Assembly: GCA_964580435.1 (NCBI GenBank)
Contig: CAZOKP010000107.1
Location: 1-7,770 of the forward strand
Direction of reading: 5' to 3'
DNA length: 7,770 bases
Source: CAZKEW01 sp964580435
GTDB lineage: Bacteria > Acidobacteriota > Aminicenantia > Aminicenantales > UBA8522
The notes beneath the pieces were generated by a model. That model was given only the letters and a program-made list of their open reading frames with translations. It ran no database searches and was not told the DNA's origin. A program made the position numbers and the translations under genes. Below, piece after piece: positions 1-6,156 of the stretch. Within the stretch, counting starts at the first letter, position 1, and the number at the start of each line of letters is the position of its first letter.

Positions 1-340
1 ACCCTTCCGCCGTCCGGCTGGAAGTGAAAGCAGAGCAGGTCAATCTGGACGCGAAGAAAGCCATCTCCTGCGGCCTGATCATCAATGAGCTCGTTCTAAA
101 CGCGCTGAAGTATGCCTTTCCGCCCGGGAAGACGGGGAATATCCAGATCGAGATGAAACGGCAGACGGAAGGCCGCTATTTGCTCGCGGTGAGCGACGAC
201 GGAGTGGGCCTGCCGAAAAACATCGACCCCCAAAACCAGAACGGCTCGGATTCCAGATCGTCCGAGACTTGGTCAAACAGCTGGACGGAAACCTTAAGAT
301 CGTCCGAAAGGCGGGGACTGCTTTCAAGATCACTTTTTAA
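1..340 (+). pseudogene. Sensor histidine kinase, C-terminal ATPase domain (5'-partial, frame-shifted)
   Basis: This is the 3' end of a two-component sensor kinase; the gene starts left of the window. The first frame (codons starting at base 3) carries the N-box NELVLNALKYAFP (from base 84) and the G1 motif DDGVGLP (bases 195-215), both ATP-binding motifs of the HATPase_c fold in HisKA_2/HWE-like kinases. Downstream homology continues in a different frame, from base 245, as LGFQIVRDLVKQLDG and ending GTAFKITF with a TAA stop at 338-340; this is the G2 box and final strands of the same domain. The switch equals loss of one base at or near the C5A4 run at 227-235. Staying in the first frame would run to base 725, antisense to rlmN, with no domain-like sequence. 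Whether this is a real broken gene or a homopolymer sequencing error cannot be told from the sequence. No partner response regulator is visible. Confidence 0.82.
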
Positions 341-350
341 AATTGGGGAT

Positions 351-409
351 AGAAAAATCGGGGACATAACCTCAATTTCTAAATTGAGTATTGTGTCCCT
401 GATTTTTCT
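351..409. repeat. REP-like palindrome and probable bidirectional terminator
   Basis: The outer arms 351-366 and 394-409 pair at 15 of 16 positions, and the remaining pair is G-T (360 with 400). The inner arms 371-378 (CTCAATTT) and 381-388 (AAATTGAG) pair perfectly around a 2-nt loop. Bases 367-369 also pair with 391-393, so only a small bulge interrupts the stem. The outer arm begins with A5 and ends with T5, so either strand gives a stem followed by a U-run, as expected between the convergent kinase and rlmN genes. The stem is far longer than a normal terminator, and I recall similar GTGTCCC-containing palindromes scattered in other genomes, so a repeat-family (REP/MITE-like) origin is likely. 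The family assignment is inference; the pairing is directly visible. Confidence 0.85.
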
Positions 410-1427
410 GTTTACCGGCCAGCTGGCCACAGGCGGCCTGGATATCCCCGCCTTTCGACCGGCGCAGAGTTGCGCTTACGCCTTTCTCTTCAAGCCACCT
501 CAAGAAGAGTCCCGTTTTTTCCAAGGGGGGCGCTTTAAAATCCAAGCCCCAGATCGGACTGTAGGGAATCAAGTTCACCTTGGCCCGGAGTCTTTTGGCA
601 ACGGCCGCGAGCTGTCGCGCATCGTCGGCGGAATCGTTGATATCACGGAGCAAGATGTATTCGAGGGTCATCATCCGGCCCGTTCTCTCCACATACCTCT
701 CGCATGCCCGGAAAAGCCCCTTTAAAGGATATCTCCTGTTCATGGGCATGAGCCTGGAGCGGACCTCATCTTTGGCCGAATGAAGCGAGAGAGACAGGTT
801 CACTTGGAGCCCAAATTCTATGAGGCGCTCGAGCCCCGGCGTTATCCCGGAAGTGGAGATGGTGATCCGGCGCGCCGCAATCCCGAGGCCCTTGGGGTCA
901 TTCATGATCCGCACGGCCTTGATGACATTTTCGTAGTTGTCCAGGGGCTCACCCATGCCCATGAACACGAAGTTTGTCAGGTTCACGCTGAACTTGTCGC
1001 GGAGAAAAAGGACCTGGCCGAGGACCTCAGACGGAAGGAGGTTTCTCTTGAACCCGCCCATACCGCTGGCACAGAAGACGCAGGCGAACCTGCAGCCAAC
1101 CTGAGTCGAAAGACAGAGCGTTTTCCTCTTTGCGGCTGGGATGAGCACGGTCTCGATAAAATGGCCATCCGCAAGTTCGAAAAGGAACTTTTCGGTCCCG
1201 TCTTGGGAGGTCAGGTGGTCAGCGAGGACAGGAGACCGCAGGGAAAAGTTATGCTCGAGCTTCCGCCTCAAGCTTTGGGGAAGGTCCGTCAAGGAGTCAA
1301 ATGCTGTGGCGCCTTTCCTGTAAACCCAGTCAAAAATCTGGGACGCCCGGTAAGACGGCTCGCCCCACTCTTTGAGCTCTCCCGCCAGCTCCTCGAAGCT
1401 TAAGTCTTTAATATCCTTTTTGTCCAT
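372..1427 (-). CDS. rlmN: RlmN, 23S rRNA (adenine-2503-C2) methyltransferase / tRNA A37 methylase
   Basis: A cytoplasmic radical-SAM enzyme that methylates C2 of A2503 in 23S rRNA and, in characterised homologues, A37 of some tRNAs. The 351-residue product has the usual family length. The N-terminal helical domain (about 1-90) has the typical RASQIFDWVYRKG stretch. The [4Fe-4S] motif CRFACVFC is at 112-119 (Cys112, 116, 119), the SAM-binding MGMGEPLDN at 156-164, and SLHSA at 214-218. The two reaction cysteines are present: Cys105 corresponds to E. coli Cys118, and Cys333 in AACGQL corresponds to Cys355, which carries the methyl group. I prefer the ATG at 1425-1427 (MDKKDIKDLS) because GGAAAGG lies just upstream; an ATG nine codons earlier has no such site and would add residues atypical of RlmN. 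The last 11 residues and the TGA stop are encoded by the 351-409 palindrome. RlmN is sure; the exact start is likely. Confidence 0.96.
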   Translation of the reverse strand: MDKKDIKDLSFEELAGELKEWGEPSYRASQIFDWVYRKGATAFDSLTDLPQSLRRKLEHNFSLRSPVLADHLTSQDGTEKFLFELADGHFIETVLIPAAKRKTLCLSTQVGCRFACVFCASGMGGFKRNLLPSEVLGQVLFLRDKFSVNLTNFVFMGMGEPLDNYENVIKAVRIMNDPKGLGIAARRITISTSGITPGLERLIEFGLQVNLSLSLHSAKDEVRSRLMPMNRRYPLKGLFRACERYVERTGRMMTLEYILLRDINDSADDARQLAAVAKRLRAKVNLIPYSPIWGLDFKAPPLEKTGLFLRWLEEKGVSATLRRSKGGDIQAACGQLAGKQKNQGHNTQFRN

Positions 1428-1430
1428 AAA

Positions 1431-1437
1431 CCTTTCC
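1431..1437 (-). promoter_or_regulatory. Ribosome binding site of rlmN
   Basis: On the minus strand this reads GGAAAGG, 3 nt before the ATG at 1427. The spacing is short, but it supports this start over the upstream ATG at 1454, which has no purine-rich leader. I see no convincing promoter between 1438 and 1460. Confidence 0.5.
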
Positions 1438-1460
1438 ACTATTCCAGCAAACATATGAAG

Positions 1461-1555
1461 ATGGGTGTCGCGGCTGTGTCCCTCCCGACCGAAGCTAATG
1501 GGGCGGGTGGGGGGGTCTTGAGCGAGGACGGGAGGGACACAGCCGTGACACCCAT
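1461..1555. repeat. Long imperfect palindrome (26-bp arms, 43-nt loop), REP/MITE-like
   Basis: Arm 1461-1486 starts ATGGGTGTCGCGGCTGTGTC. It is the reverse complement of 1530-1555 at 25 of 26 positions, and the exception is a G-T pair (1470 with 1546). Partial pairing continues inward (GACC against the GGAC side, then GCT with AGC), leaving a G-rich apex. The element fills most of the gap between the symporter stop (1563) and the rlmN start (1427). It has no T-run beyond the stem on the minus strand, so it is not a standard intrinsic terminator, although so strong a hairpin would probably affect read-through or mRNA stability. It shares TGTGTCCCT with the 351-409 palindrome but is otherwise different. 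No transposase is nearby, so a non-autonomous repeat is the best guess. Confidence 0.85.
1500..1515 (+). other. Potential G-quadruplex in the loop of the palindrome
   Basis: The plus strand reads GGGGCGGGTGGGGGGG: runs of 4, 3 and 7 G separated by single C and T. The 7-G run can be split into two G3 tracts with a one-base loop, giving four G3 tracts with one-base loops, which is the most stable class of predicted quadruplex. Genes on both sides are read from the opposite strand, so their mRNA would carry the C-rich complement and the quadruplex could form only in DNA. Formation is inference; the base pattern is directly seen. Confidence 0.55.
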
Positions 1556-1562
1556 CATAGTA

Positions 1563-3668
1563 TTACCTTATCGTCACCATCAGCCAGAGCAGAAAAATGA
1601 TCACGCCGACAAGAAGCCAGGTCCCGGCGAACCCGAGGATATCTGCTTTCTGAGGTTTCATAATTTCCCATTTTGAATTCCGCCGGAGCTTTTTTCTCTC
1701 CCACTTTTCCGGATGCGCCATCGCTTCTTCCACCGCACTCTGGTCTTGTTCGAGTGTGGACTGGACAGGCGTATGCATTTTTCCGAAAAAGTTGTCCAGG
1801 TCGACCTTGGAAGCCGGCCTTGTCAGGAAGCTCAGCCCAAAGAGGAGAACGAACGGGAAAAGCGCATCGAAGAAAAAACGGGTCGCCACCAGCTGGGCCT
1901 TCGAGAACCGGGTAAAATCGACTCCCAGCCAGCTCAGAACCCAAATTTCGGCCTCGAACCTTCCTATCCCGATCTTGGGCGAGTCAATGTCCTCCGGCCG
2001 AATCCGCGCCACCTTCTCATAGAATATAGCCGCGGGTTCAACGACGTGCTCCCTGCTGATTATTTCCCCGACGGATTTTGCCCGCCCCGCCTCAACGTCA
2101 TCCTGGAGCGCCTCTGTCCGGAGCACTACAACCCTAGGCCGCGTCTCTTGGAGAAAACCGGGCCGGTTCCGCGCCCAGTCCAGGGTCTGAAAAACATTGG
2201 GAATCACGGCATATATCGTGAAGCAGACAAAGATCTGGATGATGACCGCCCACTTCGTCAACCGGCGCCAGATGAACCCCAGCCAAATCGAGGCGCCAAA
2301 GACGGCAGGCATGGAGATAAAATACTTGAACAAATCCAGAAGGTTCCCGACAAAAATAGCGGCGCCGATGCCGCCCGCCATCGTCGCGGCAATGACGACA
2401 CGCCCCACATTAATGAGATGGCGGTCGGACTTGGGCGAGACAAAGGGTTGGTAGAGGTTGCGGATGAAGAGCGCCGCGTAGGTCACAGAAGTGGCAGAAA
2501 GGGTGGACATATTGGCGGCGAGAATCCCGGCCAGCATGAGGCCGATGGCGCCGGGAAAAAGCAGGCGGAGGGTCATATAGCCCCAGATGAGGTCCGGATC
2601 ATGGAGCTGGCCTCTAAACAGGCCCACGGCCAGAAGGCCCGCCAGAGCCCAAAAAATCATCAGGAAACGCTTGAAGAACATCCCTCCGATCATCCCGAAC
2701 CGGGCCGTGTTCTCGTTCTTGGCCGAACCGGCGGTCTGCATCATCGGAGCTGAAGCGATGATGGACACCAGATTGGCCAGGACCATGGCCAGGATGGTGT
2801 ACCAGGCATACTCGCTCGTCGTGACAGAGCCGAAAAGCTTGAACATATAATCAGGGACCTGGCCGTGCAGCCCGGCGAAACCGCCGATTTTGCTCAACCC
2901 TAAAGGGATCAGCATGACCGAAAAGACCACGATCAAGAATCCCTGGATGACATCAGTGATGGCGGCAGCGATAAACCCGCCCAGCATGGTGTAGATACTC
3001 ACGATCAGACCATAAATAAAATAAACCAGGAGCGGGTCGATATAGGAATTAAACGACCGGAGCTCTCCTTTCTTGGAACGGTCATCGAGTTCCTCGTAGC
3101 GGGCCCGTTCTTCAGCCGTCAAGCCGAGGTCAAGCTTTTGTTTGAGCGCCTGGTATTCCGTAAAAAGGTCGACGTTTTCTTTCTCCGCCGCTGTGTAATT
3201 CTCCACCGATTTGGGGGTGAGAGCCTGGACGGTCTTCCCGGCCACCATGAAACCCACTCCTCCGCCGATCACGGCCATAAACAACGTAAAAACGGCAAAG
3301 GCCGCGCCAAGGAACTTGCTCTTGAACCTTTCCGTATAGAAGTCTCCGATAGTAATTTGGCGGGCGCGGCGGTAGAAAGCGGTCGTAAACCAGTAGAAAG
3401 GAGTCAGAAAAAGCACGAGATACTGAATCCACATCCCGCCGATGCCCTGGCGGTAAACCTCTCGGGCAACCACCACGGCCTGGTCGGCATTCGTGGAGTG
3501 GCCGAAATTGAGGAAGAATTGGTAAAACTTGCCGAGACGCCGGCCGGCGATATAAAAGTCTCCGGTCGTTTTAGTCCGGCGCTGAGCCCTCTTCCCAAGC
3601 CAGAGAATGATCACAAGGTAGAGCAGGACAATTCCGGCGTCTAAGGGATTGAGGCCAAGTATCTTCAT
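1563..3668 (-). CDS. Sodium:solute symporter (SSS/SSF family), extended form
   Basis: A polytopic inner-membrane transporter that would use the sodium gradient to import a solute; the substrate cannot be read from the sequence. At 701 residues it is well above the roughly 450-600 common in the family. The start has a first helix at about 10-25, then DFYIAGRRLG (37-46), the usual loop and motif after the first helix. TM-rich blocks follow to about 490. The segment LAANMSTLSATSVTYAAL (383-400) matches the serine/threonine-rich helix that forms the conserved sodium site. Three soluble insertions account for the extra length: 150-208 (charged, helical, EEL/KQK-rich), 497-572, and 616-676 just before a last helix at 678-698. 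The gene lies 26 bp downstream of the 55-residue membrane protein and is probably co-transcribed with it. GAGG four bases before the ATG serves as a modest ribosome site. The family is confident; the transported solute (sugar, amino acid, organic acid) is open. Confidence 0.93.
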   Translation of the reverse strand: MKILGLNPLDAGIVLLYLVIILWLGKRAQRRTKTTGDFYIAGRRLGKFYQFFLNFGHSTNADQAVVVAREVYRQGIGGMWIQYLVLFLTPFYWFTTAFYRRARQITIGDFYTERFKSKFLGAAFAVFTLFMAVIGGGVGFMVAGKTVQALTPKSVENYTAAEKENVDLFTEYQALKQKLDLGLTAEERARYEELDDRSKKGELRSFNSYIDPLLVYFIYGLIVSIYTMLGGFIAAAITDVIQGFLIVVFSVMLIPLGLSKIGGFAGLHGQVPDYMFKLFGSVTTSEYAWYTILAMVLANLVSIIASAPMMQTAGSAKNENTARFGMIGGMFFKRFLMIFWALAGLLAVGLFRGQLHDPDLIWGYMTLRLLFPGAIGLMLAGILAANMSTLSATSVTYAALFIRNLYQPFVSPKSDRHLINVGRVVIAATMAGGIGAAIFVGNLLDLFKYFISMPAVFGASIWLGFIWRRLTKWAVIIQIFVCFTIYAVIPNVFQTLDWARNRPGFLQETRPRVVVLRTEALQDDVEAGRAKSVGEIISREHVVEPAAIFYEKVARIRPEDIDSPKIGIGRFEAEIWVLSWLGVDFTRFSKAQLVATRFFFDALFPFVLLFGLSFLTRPASKVDLDNFFGKMHTPVQSTLEQDQSAVEEAMAHPEKWERKKLRRNSKWEIMKPQKADILGFAGTWLLVGVIIFLLWLMVTIR

Positions 3669-3694
3669 GACGCCTCAGCTTCTTCCGGCGGCCA

Positions 3695-3862
3695 CTAACG
3701 TCCCTGCTTCTCCCCCGATTTCTTGTAAGGCACAGGGATATATTGGACCGAAGGACGCTGAGGATTGGCCTGGGGGAAGAGGTCCATCATCTTCTTTTGG
3801 AGTAAAGGAAGGAGGGAAACGAAAATGATGAAAACCCAGAAAAGGTTCCAGACCTGGTTCAT
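3695..3862 (-). CDS. Small one-helix membrane protein resembling the N-terminus of SDH-type Clp-fold proteinases
   Basis: The 55-residue product begins MNQVWNLFWVFIIFVSLLPL (1-20) and continues with LQKKMMD; residues 4-22 form a single hydrophobic helix. The rest, 28-55, is polar, Pro/Lys-rich and ends in KSGEKQGR. The ATG at 3860-3862 is chosen because AAAAGGAGGA lies 5 bases upstream; an in-frame ATG further up (4063) would run antisense into the divergent gene and has no such site. From memory, the WNLFW...LLPLLQKKM pattern resembles the membrane anchor of SDH-family (PF01972) serine proteinases, but the catalytic domain is absent. It may therefore be a truncated relic whose start was kept, or a small accessory subunit of the symporter encoded 26 bp downstream. 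It is not the usual DUF4212 small subunit, which has two helices. Its reality is well supported; its function is unknown. Confidence 0.75.
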   Translation of the reverse strand: MNQVWNLFWVFIIFVSLLPLLQKKMMDLFPQANPQRPSVQYIPVPYKKSGEKQGR

Positions 3863-3866
3863 CGCG

Positions 3867-3876
3867 TCCTCCTTTT
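3867..3876 (-). promoter_or_regulatory. Strong Shine-Dalgarno of the 55-residue protein gene
   Basis: On the minus strand this reads AAAAGGAGGA, 4-5 bases before the ATG at 3862. It is one of the two strongest ribosome sites in the window, and it is what fixes this short gene and its start. Confidence 0.85.
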
Positions 3877-3892
3877 CAAGGTGTGTGCCTCT

Positions 3893-3922
3893 ATTAGAAA
3901 CACTTCCCGAAAAAAGAGTCAA
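3893..3922 (-). promoter_or_regulatory. Sigma-70-type promoter of the small protein/symporter operon
   Basis: On the minus strand a -35 box TTGACT (3917-3922, 5 of 6 to consensus) is followed by an 18-bp spacer and a -10 box TCTAAT (3893-3898, 5 of 6). This predicts a start near 3886 and a leader of about 24 bases that includes the Shine-Dalgarno sequence at 3867-3876, so position and spacing fit well. It is inferred from consensus only. Confidence 0.6.
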
Positions 3923-3941
3923 GCCGGAATGCATGAAACAC

Positions 3942-3969
3942 TTAACTTTGGCGAGTTTCCATATATAAT
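3942..3969 (+). promoter_or_regulatory. Sigma-70-type promoter of the HGSNAT-like/EamA operon
   Basis: A perfect -10 box TATAAT (3964-3969) sits 16 bp after a weaker -35 TTAACT (3942-3947, 4 of 6). The predicted start, about 3975-3977, is only 4-6 bases before the ATG at 3981, and no ribosome site precedes that ATG, so the mRNA would be practically leaderless. The boxes lie about 20 bp from the -35 of the divergent promoter, so a regulator bound here could affect both. Confidence 0.5.
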
Positions 3970-3980
3970 ATCCATTTCCG

Positions 3981-5231
3981 ATGAACGAACGAGACGCAAA
4001 GACGGTGAAACCTGAGAGATTGGCCTGTCTGGACGCTTTTCGCGGGTTTGATATCCTGGTCATGACTTTTGTGAACTATATCGCCGGAATGAAAGCGATC
4101 CCTTTTATCCTGAGGCACGCTCCAGCGGATATGGACGCCTATACCCTGACAGACGTCGTCTTTCCGGGGTTCCTCTTTATCGTTGGCGTGGCCATCCCAC
4201 TCTCGCTCCAGAAAAGGATAGCCCAGGGCGATTCGCTTCATCAAATCCTGGAGCGAATCTTCATCCGCACAGCCGGGCTCCTTTTCTTGGGGCTGATCAT
4301 GGTCAACGAAGAAATATACTCTGCCAAGGACACGGGACTCAGTCAGGGACTGTGGTACTTTCTGGCCTTTATGGCCGTCATTGCAATCTGGACGGTCTAT
4401 CCTAAAACGGAGAGCAGAGGGCGCCGGACTGTGTATCTCGCTTTAAGAATCGCGGCCGTCATCCTGCTCCTCGTCCTCCTCCTGGTCTTCAGGGCCAGGG
4501 CAGAAGACGGCGCAGTGACCTGGCTCGAGATCCCCTGGTGGGGAATTCTTGGCATAATCGGCTGGTGCTATCTCGCTTGCAGTCTCGTTTACCTCCTCAC
4601 AAAAGGACGGCCGGCCGCTCTCATGGGAGCGATGAGCTTGATGATCGCACTCTATATCGGCAGCAGACACGGCGCCCTTGATTTTCTGGCGCCCGTCAAT
4701 CGCATTCTCGATATCGGAAGGGACCTTGGCTCGCATTCGGCTATCGTCACTGCCGGCATCTTGGTCGGGATTCTTTTTGTGCCGGGGGCGGGAATGAAAA
4801 AGCCCAAAGAGCGGATCACCTCTATGGCTGCGTTCGGGATAGGCCTCTGCCTCGCCGGCTATCTACTCAGGCCTCTCCACGGGTTCAGCAAAATCAAGGG
4901 CACAGAATCCTATGCTCTGGTGACGTCCGGGATTTGCTGCCTGCTGTTGTTGGCCTTTTATGTGCTGCTGGACGTCTTTAAAATCAGGCGCTGGGCCGTG
5001 TTCCTTCAGCCGATCGGCAAGAATCCCCTTATGGCCTATATCCTTCCCAGCATCGTCGGCAGCCTGATAGGTTTCGCTTCGTCCTCCCTTAATGTCAATG
5101 TGGATCAGCTTTTCTGGCCTTTTAGGGAACAGGGTGGCCTTCCCGGCATGCTCAATGCCGCGGCCATGACCGGCGTTATTCTCCTCATCACCTGGGCCGT
5201 GACCAGGGCCAGGATACTTTTAAAGCTCTAA
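3981..5231 (+). CDS. HGSNAT/NagX-like membrane acetyltransferase homologue (DUF5009/COG4299 type)
   Basis: A 416-residue polytopic membrane protein. The first segment RLACLDAFRGFDILVMTFVN (13-32) is the typical 'LDAxRGFD' start of this family. LRHAPADMDAYTLTDVVFPG (44-63), running on into FLFIVG, aligns with the human heparan-alpha-glucosaminide N-acetyltransferase segment around its active His, so His46 is the likely catalytic residue. PIGKNPLMAYIL (344-355) is the usual late-helix motif. About ten hydrophobic helices are visible. Characterised relatives move an acetyl group across the membrane to a glucosamine end; the acceptor here is unknown. The ATG at 3981 is the only reasonable start: an in-frame stop lies at 3966-3968 and no ATG occurs before the LDAFRG motif. 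There is no Shine-Dalgarno, in line with a leaderless message. It ends 7 bp before the EamA gene, forming an operon. Confidence 0.85.
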   Translation: MNERDAKTVKPERLACLDAFRGFDILVMTFVNYIAGMKAIPFILRHAPADMDAYTLTDVVFPGFLFIVGVAIPLSLQKRIAQGDSLHQILERIFIRTAGLLFLGLIMVNEEIYSAKDTGLSQGLWYFLAFMAVIAIWTVYPKTESRGRRTVYLALRIAAVILLLVLLLVFRARAEDGAVTWLEIPWWGILGIIGWCYLACSLVYLLTKGRPAALMGAMSLMIALYIGSRHGALDFLAPVNRILDIGRDLGSHSAIVTAGILVGILFVPGAGMKKPKERITSMAAFGIGLCLAGYLLRPLHGFSKIKGTESYALVTSGICCLLLLAFYVLLDVFKIRRWAVFLQPIGKNPLMAYILPSIVGSLIGFASSSLNVNVDQLFWPFREQGGLPGMLNAAAMTGVILLITWAVTRARILLKL

Positions 5232-5238
5232 CCTTGCC

Positions 5239-6153
5239 ATGGCCGAATTCTTCCAATCCCTCGAGAGCTACCCTTTTCTTGGCGAAATTCTCTCCGTAAG
5301 CTCTGCCTTCGTCTGGGCTATTGCCGTTCTGCTCTTCAGGATCAGCGGCAGGTCGGTTCATCCCCTCGGGCTGAATCTTTTCAAGAACACTCTGGCCACT
5401 GCCCTCATCCTCCTCACCATGTTTCTCCTCGGAGGGCCGCTTCTGCCTAAGGCTCCCTGGCAGGACTATGGGATGTTAGCGCTGAGCGGGGCCATCGGCC
5501 TCGCCCTTTCCGATACCCTCTTTCTTTATTGCCTCAACCTGCTGGGCGCGGGACTGACGGCCATCGTTGACTGCCTCTATAGTCCTTTCGTCATCCTCTT
5601 TTCCATCCTTTTTATCGGCGAACGGATGGGTCTTCGTCAGGTCTCTGGTGTCCTGCTCATCCTCTTCGCGATTCTTCTCATATCCTTGAAAAGAGAAGAA
5701 GGAATGCCTTCCCGCGGTAACCTCATCCTGGGAATCGGACTGGGAGCCCTGGCCATGGTGACGATGGCGGCGGGAATCGTGATGATCAAGCCGCTGCTCG
5801 CTCATTCTCCGGTTCTCTGGGCCAGCTTCTTGAGGATGAGCACGGCGATGCTCATCGTAGGCGGCTTCGTGAGTTTTCATCCAAGGCGGCGCTTTTTCTG
5901 CGGTCCCCTGGCGGTGCTTTCCAACTGGCGGATCATGGTCCCGGCATCCATCCTGGGCGGCTACGTTTCAAATATCGCCTGGATGGCCGGAATGAAGCTG
6001 ACCCGGGCCTCTGTGGCGGCGCCATTGAACCAGCTGAGCACGATCTTCATCTTCATCCTGGCCGCCATTTTCCTCAAAGAAAAAGTCACCAGGAGAAAGA
6101 TGGCCGCCGTCGCCCTGGCTACACTTGGAGCCTTTCTGGTTTCCTGGCCCTAA
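5239..6153 (+). CDS. EamA-family (drug/metabolite transporter superfamily) permease
   Basis: A 304-residue inner-membrane protein with the normal family length and about ten helices in two repeats. Repeat one (about 15-150) ends FIGERMGLRQVSGVLLI (125-141). Repeat two (about 160-303) ends FLKEKVTRRKMAAVALATLG (278-297) and then AFLVSW. The 'E+...(R)+...G..L' signature near the end of each repeat is characteristic of EamA domains. Members export or import small metabolites, amino acids or nucleotide sugars; the substrate is not predictable here. The ATG follows the upstream stop by 7 bp with only a weak ribosome site, so translation may be coupled to the HGSNAT-like gene. A linked role in moving an acetylated or amino-sugar product is possible but unproven. 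The stop is 3 bp from the stop of the convergent PAP2 gene. Confidence 0.9.
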   Translation: MAEFFQSLESYPFLGEILSVSSAFVWAIAVLLFRISGRSVHPLGLNLFKNTLATALILLTMFLLGGPLLPKAPWQDYGMLALSGAIGLALSDTLFLYCLNLLGAGLTAIVDCLYSPFVILFSILFIGERMGLRQVSGVLLILFAILLISLKREEGMPSRGNLILGIGLGALAMVTMAAGIVMIKPLLAHSPVLWASFLRMSTAMLIVGGFVSFHPRRRFFCGPLAVLSNWRIMVPASILGGYVSNIAWMAGMKLTRASVAAPLNQLSTIFIFILAAIFLKEKVTRRKMAAVALATLGAFLVSWP

Positions 6154-6156
6154 AAA

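Noticed and set aside
225..240. Programmed -1 ribosomal frameshift in the kinase
   Set aside because: The zero-frame codons GAC CCC CAA AAC do not make an X XXY YYZ slippery heptamer, and no stimulatory hairpin sits close downstream; a homopolymer indel explains it better.
341..725. Continuation of the first kinase frame past 340
   Set aside because: It runs antisense to rlmN, has no domain-like sequence, and the kinase homology clearly moves to the other frame before 250.
780..1403. Long plus-strand open frame (207 codons) inside rlmN
   Set aside because: It is antisense to a gene with complete radical-SAM motifs, and its translation is charged, low-hydrophobic shadow sequence.
1455..1562. 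Standard intrinsic terminator for the symporter gene
   Set aside because: The stem is strong but has no U-run after it on the transcribed strand, so it is listed as a repeat rather than a terminator.
1713..2753. Plus-strand open frame of 346 codons
   Set aside because: It lies antisense to the symporter; its composition (rich in R, P, G, H, E and D) is what reversed membrane-protein codons give, and it has no recognisable domain or ribosome site.
3863..4063. N-terminal extension of the 55-residue protein to 122 residues
   Set aside because: The extension crosses the promoter region and overlaps the divergent gene, while the internal ATG at 3862 has a strong Shine-Dalgarno.
6154..6156. Terminator between the convergent EamA and PAP2 genes
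   Set aside because: Only 3 bp separate the stops, and the flanking GGCC repeats give at most a 4-bp stem without a T-run.
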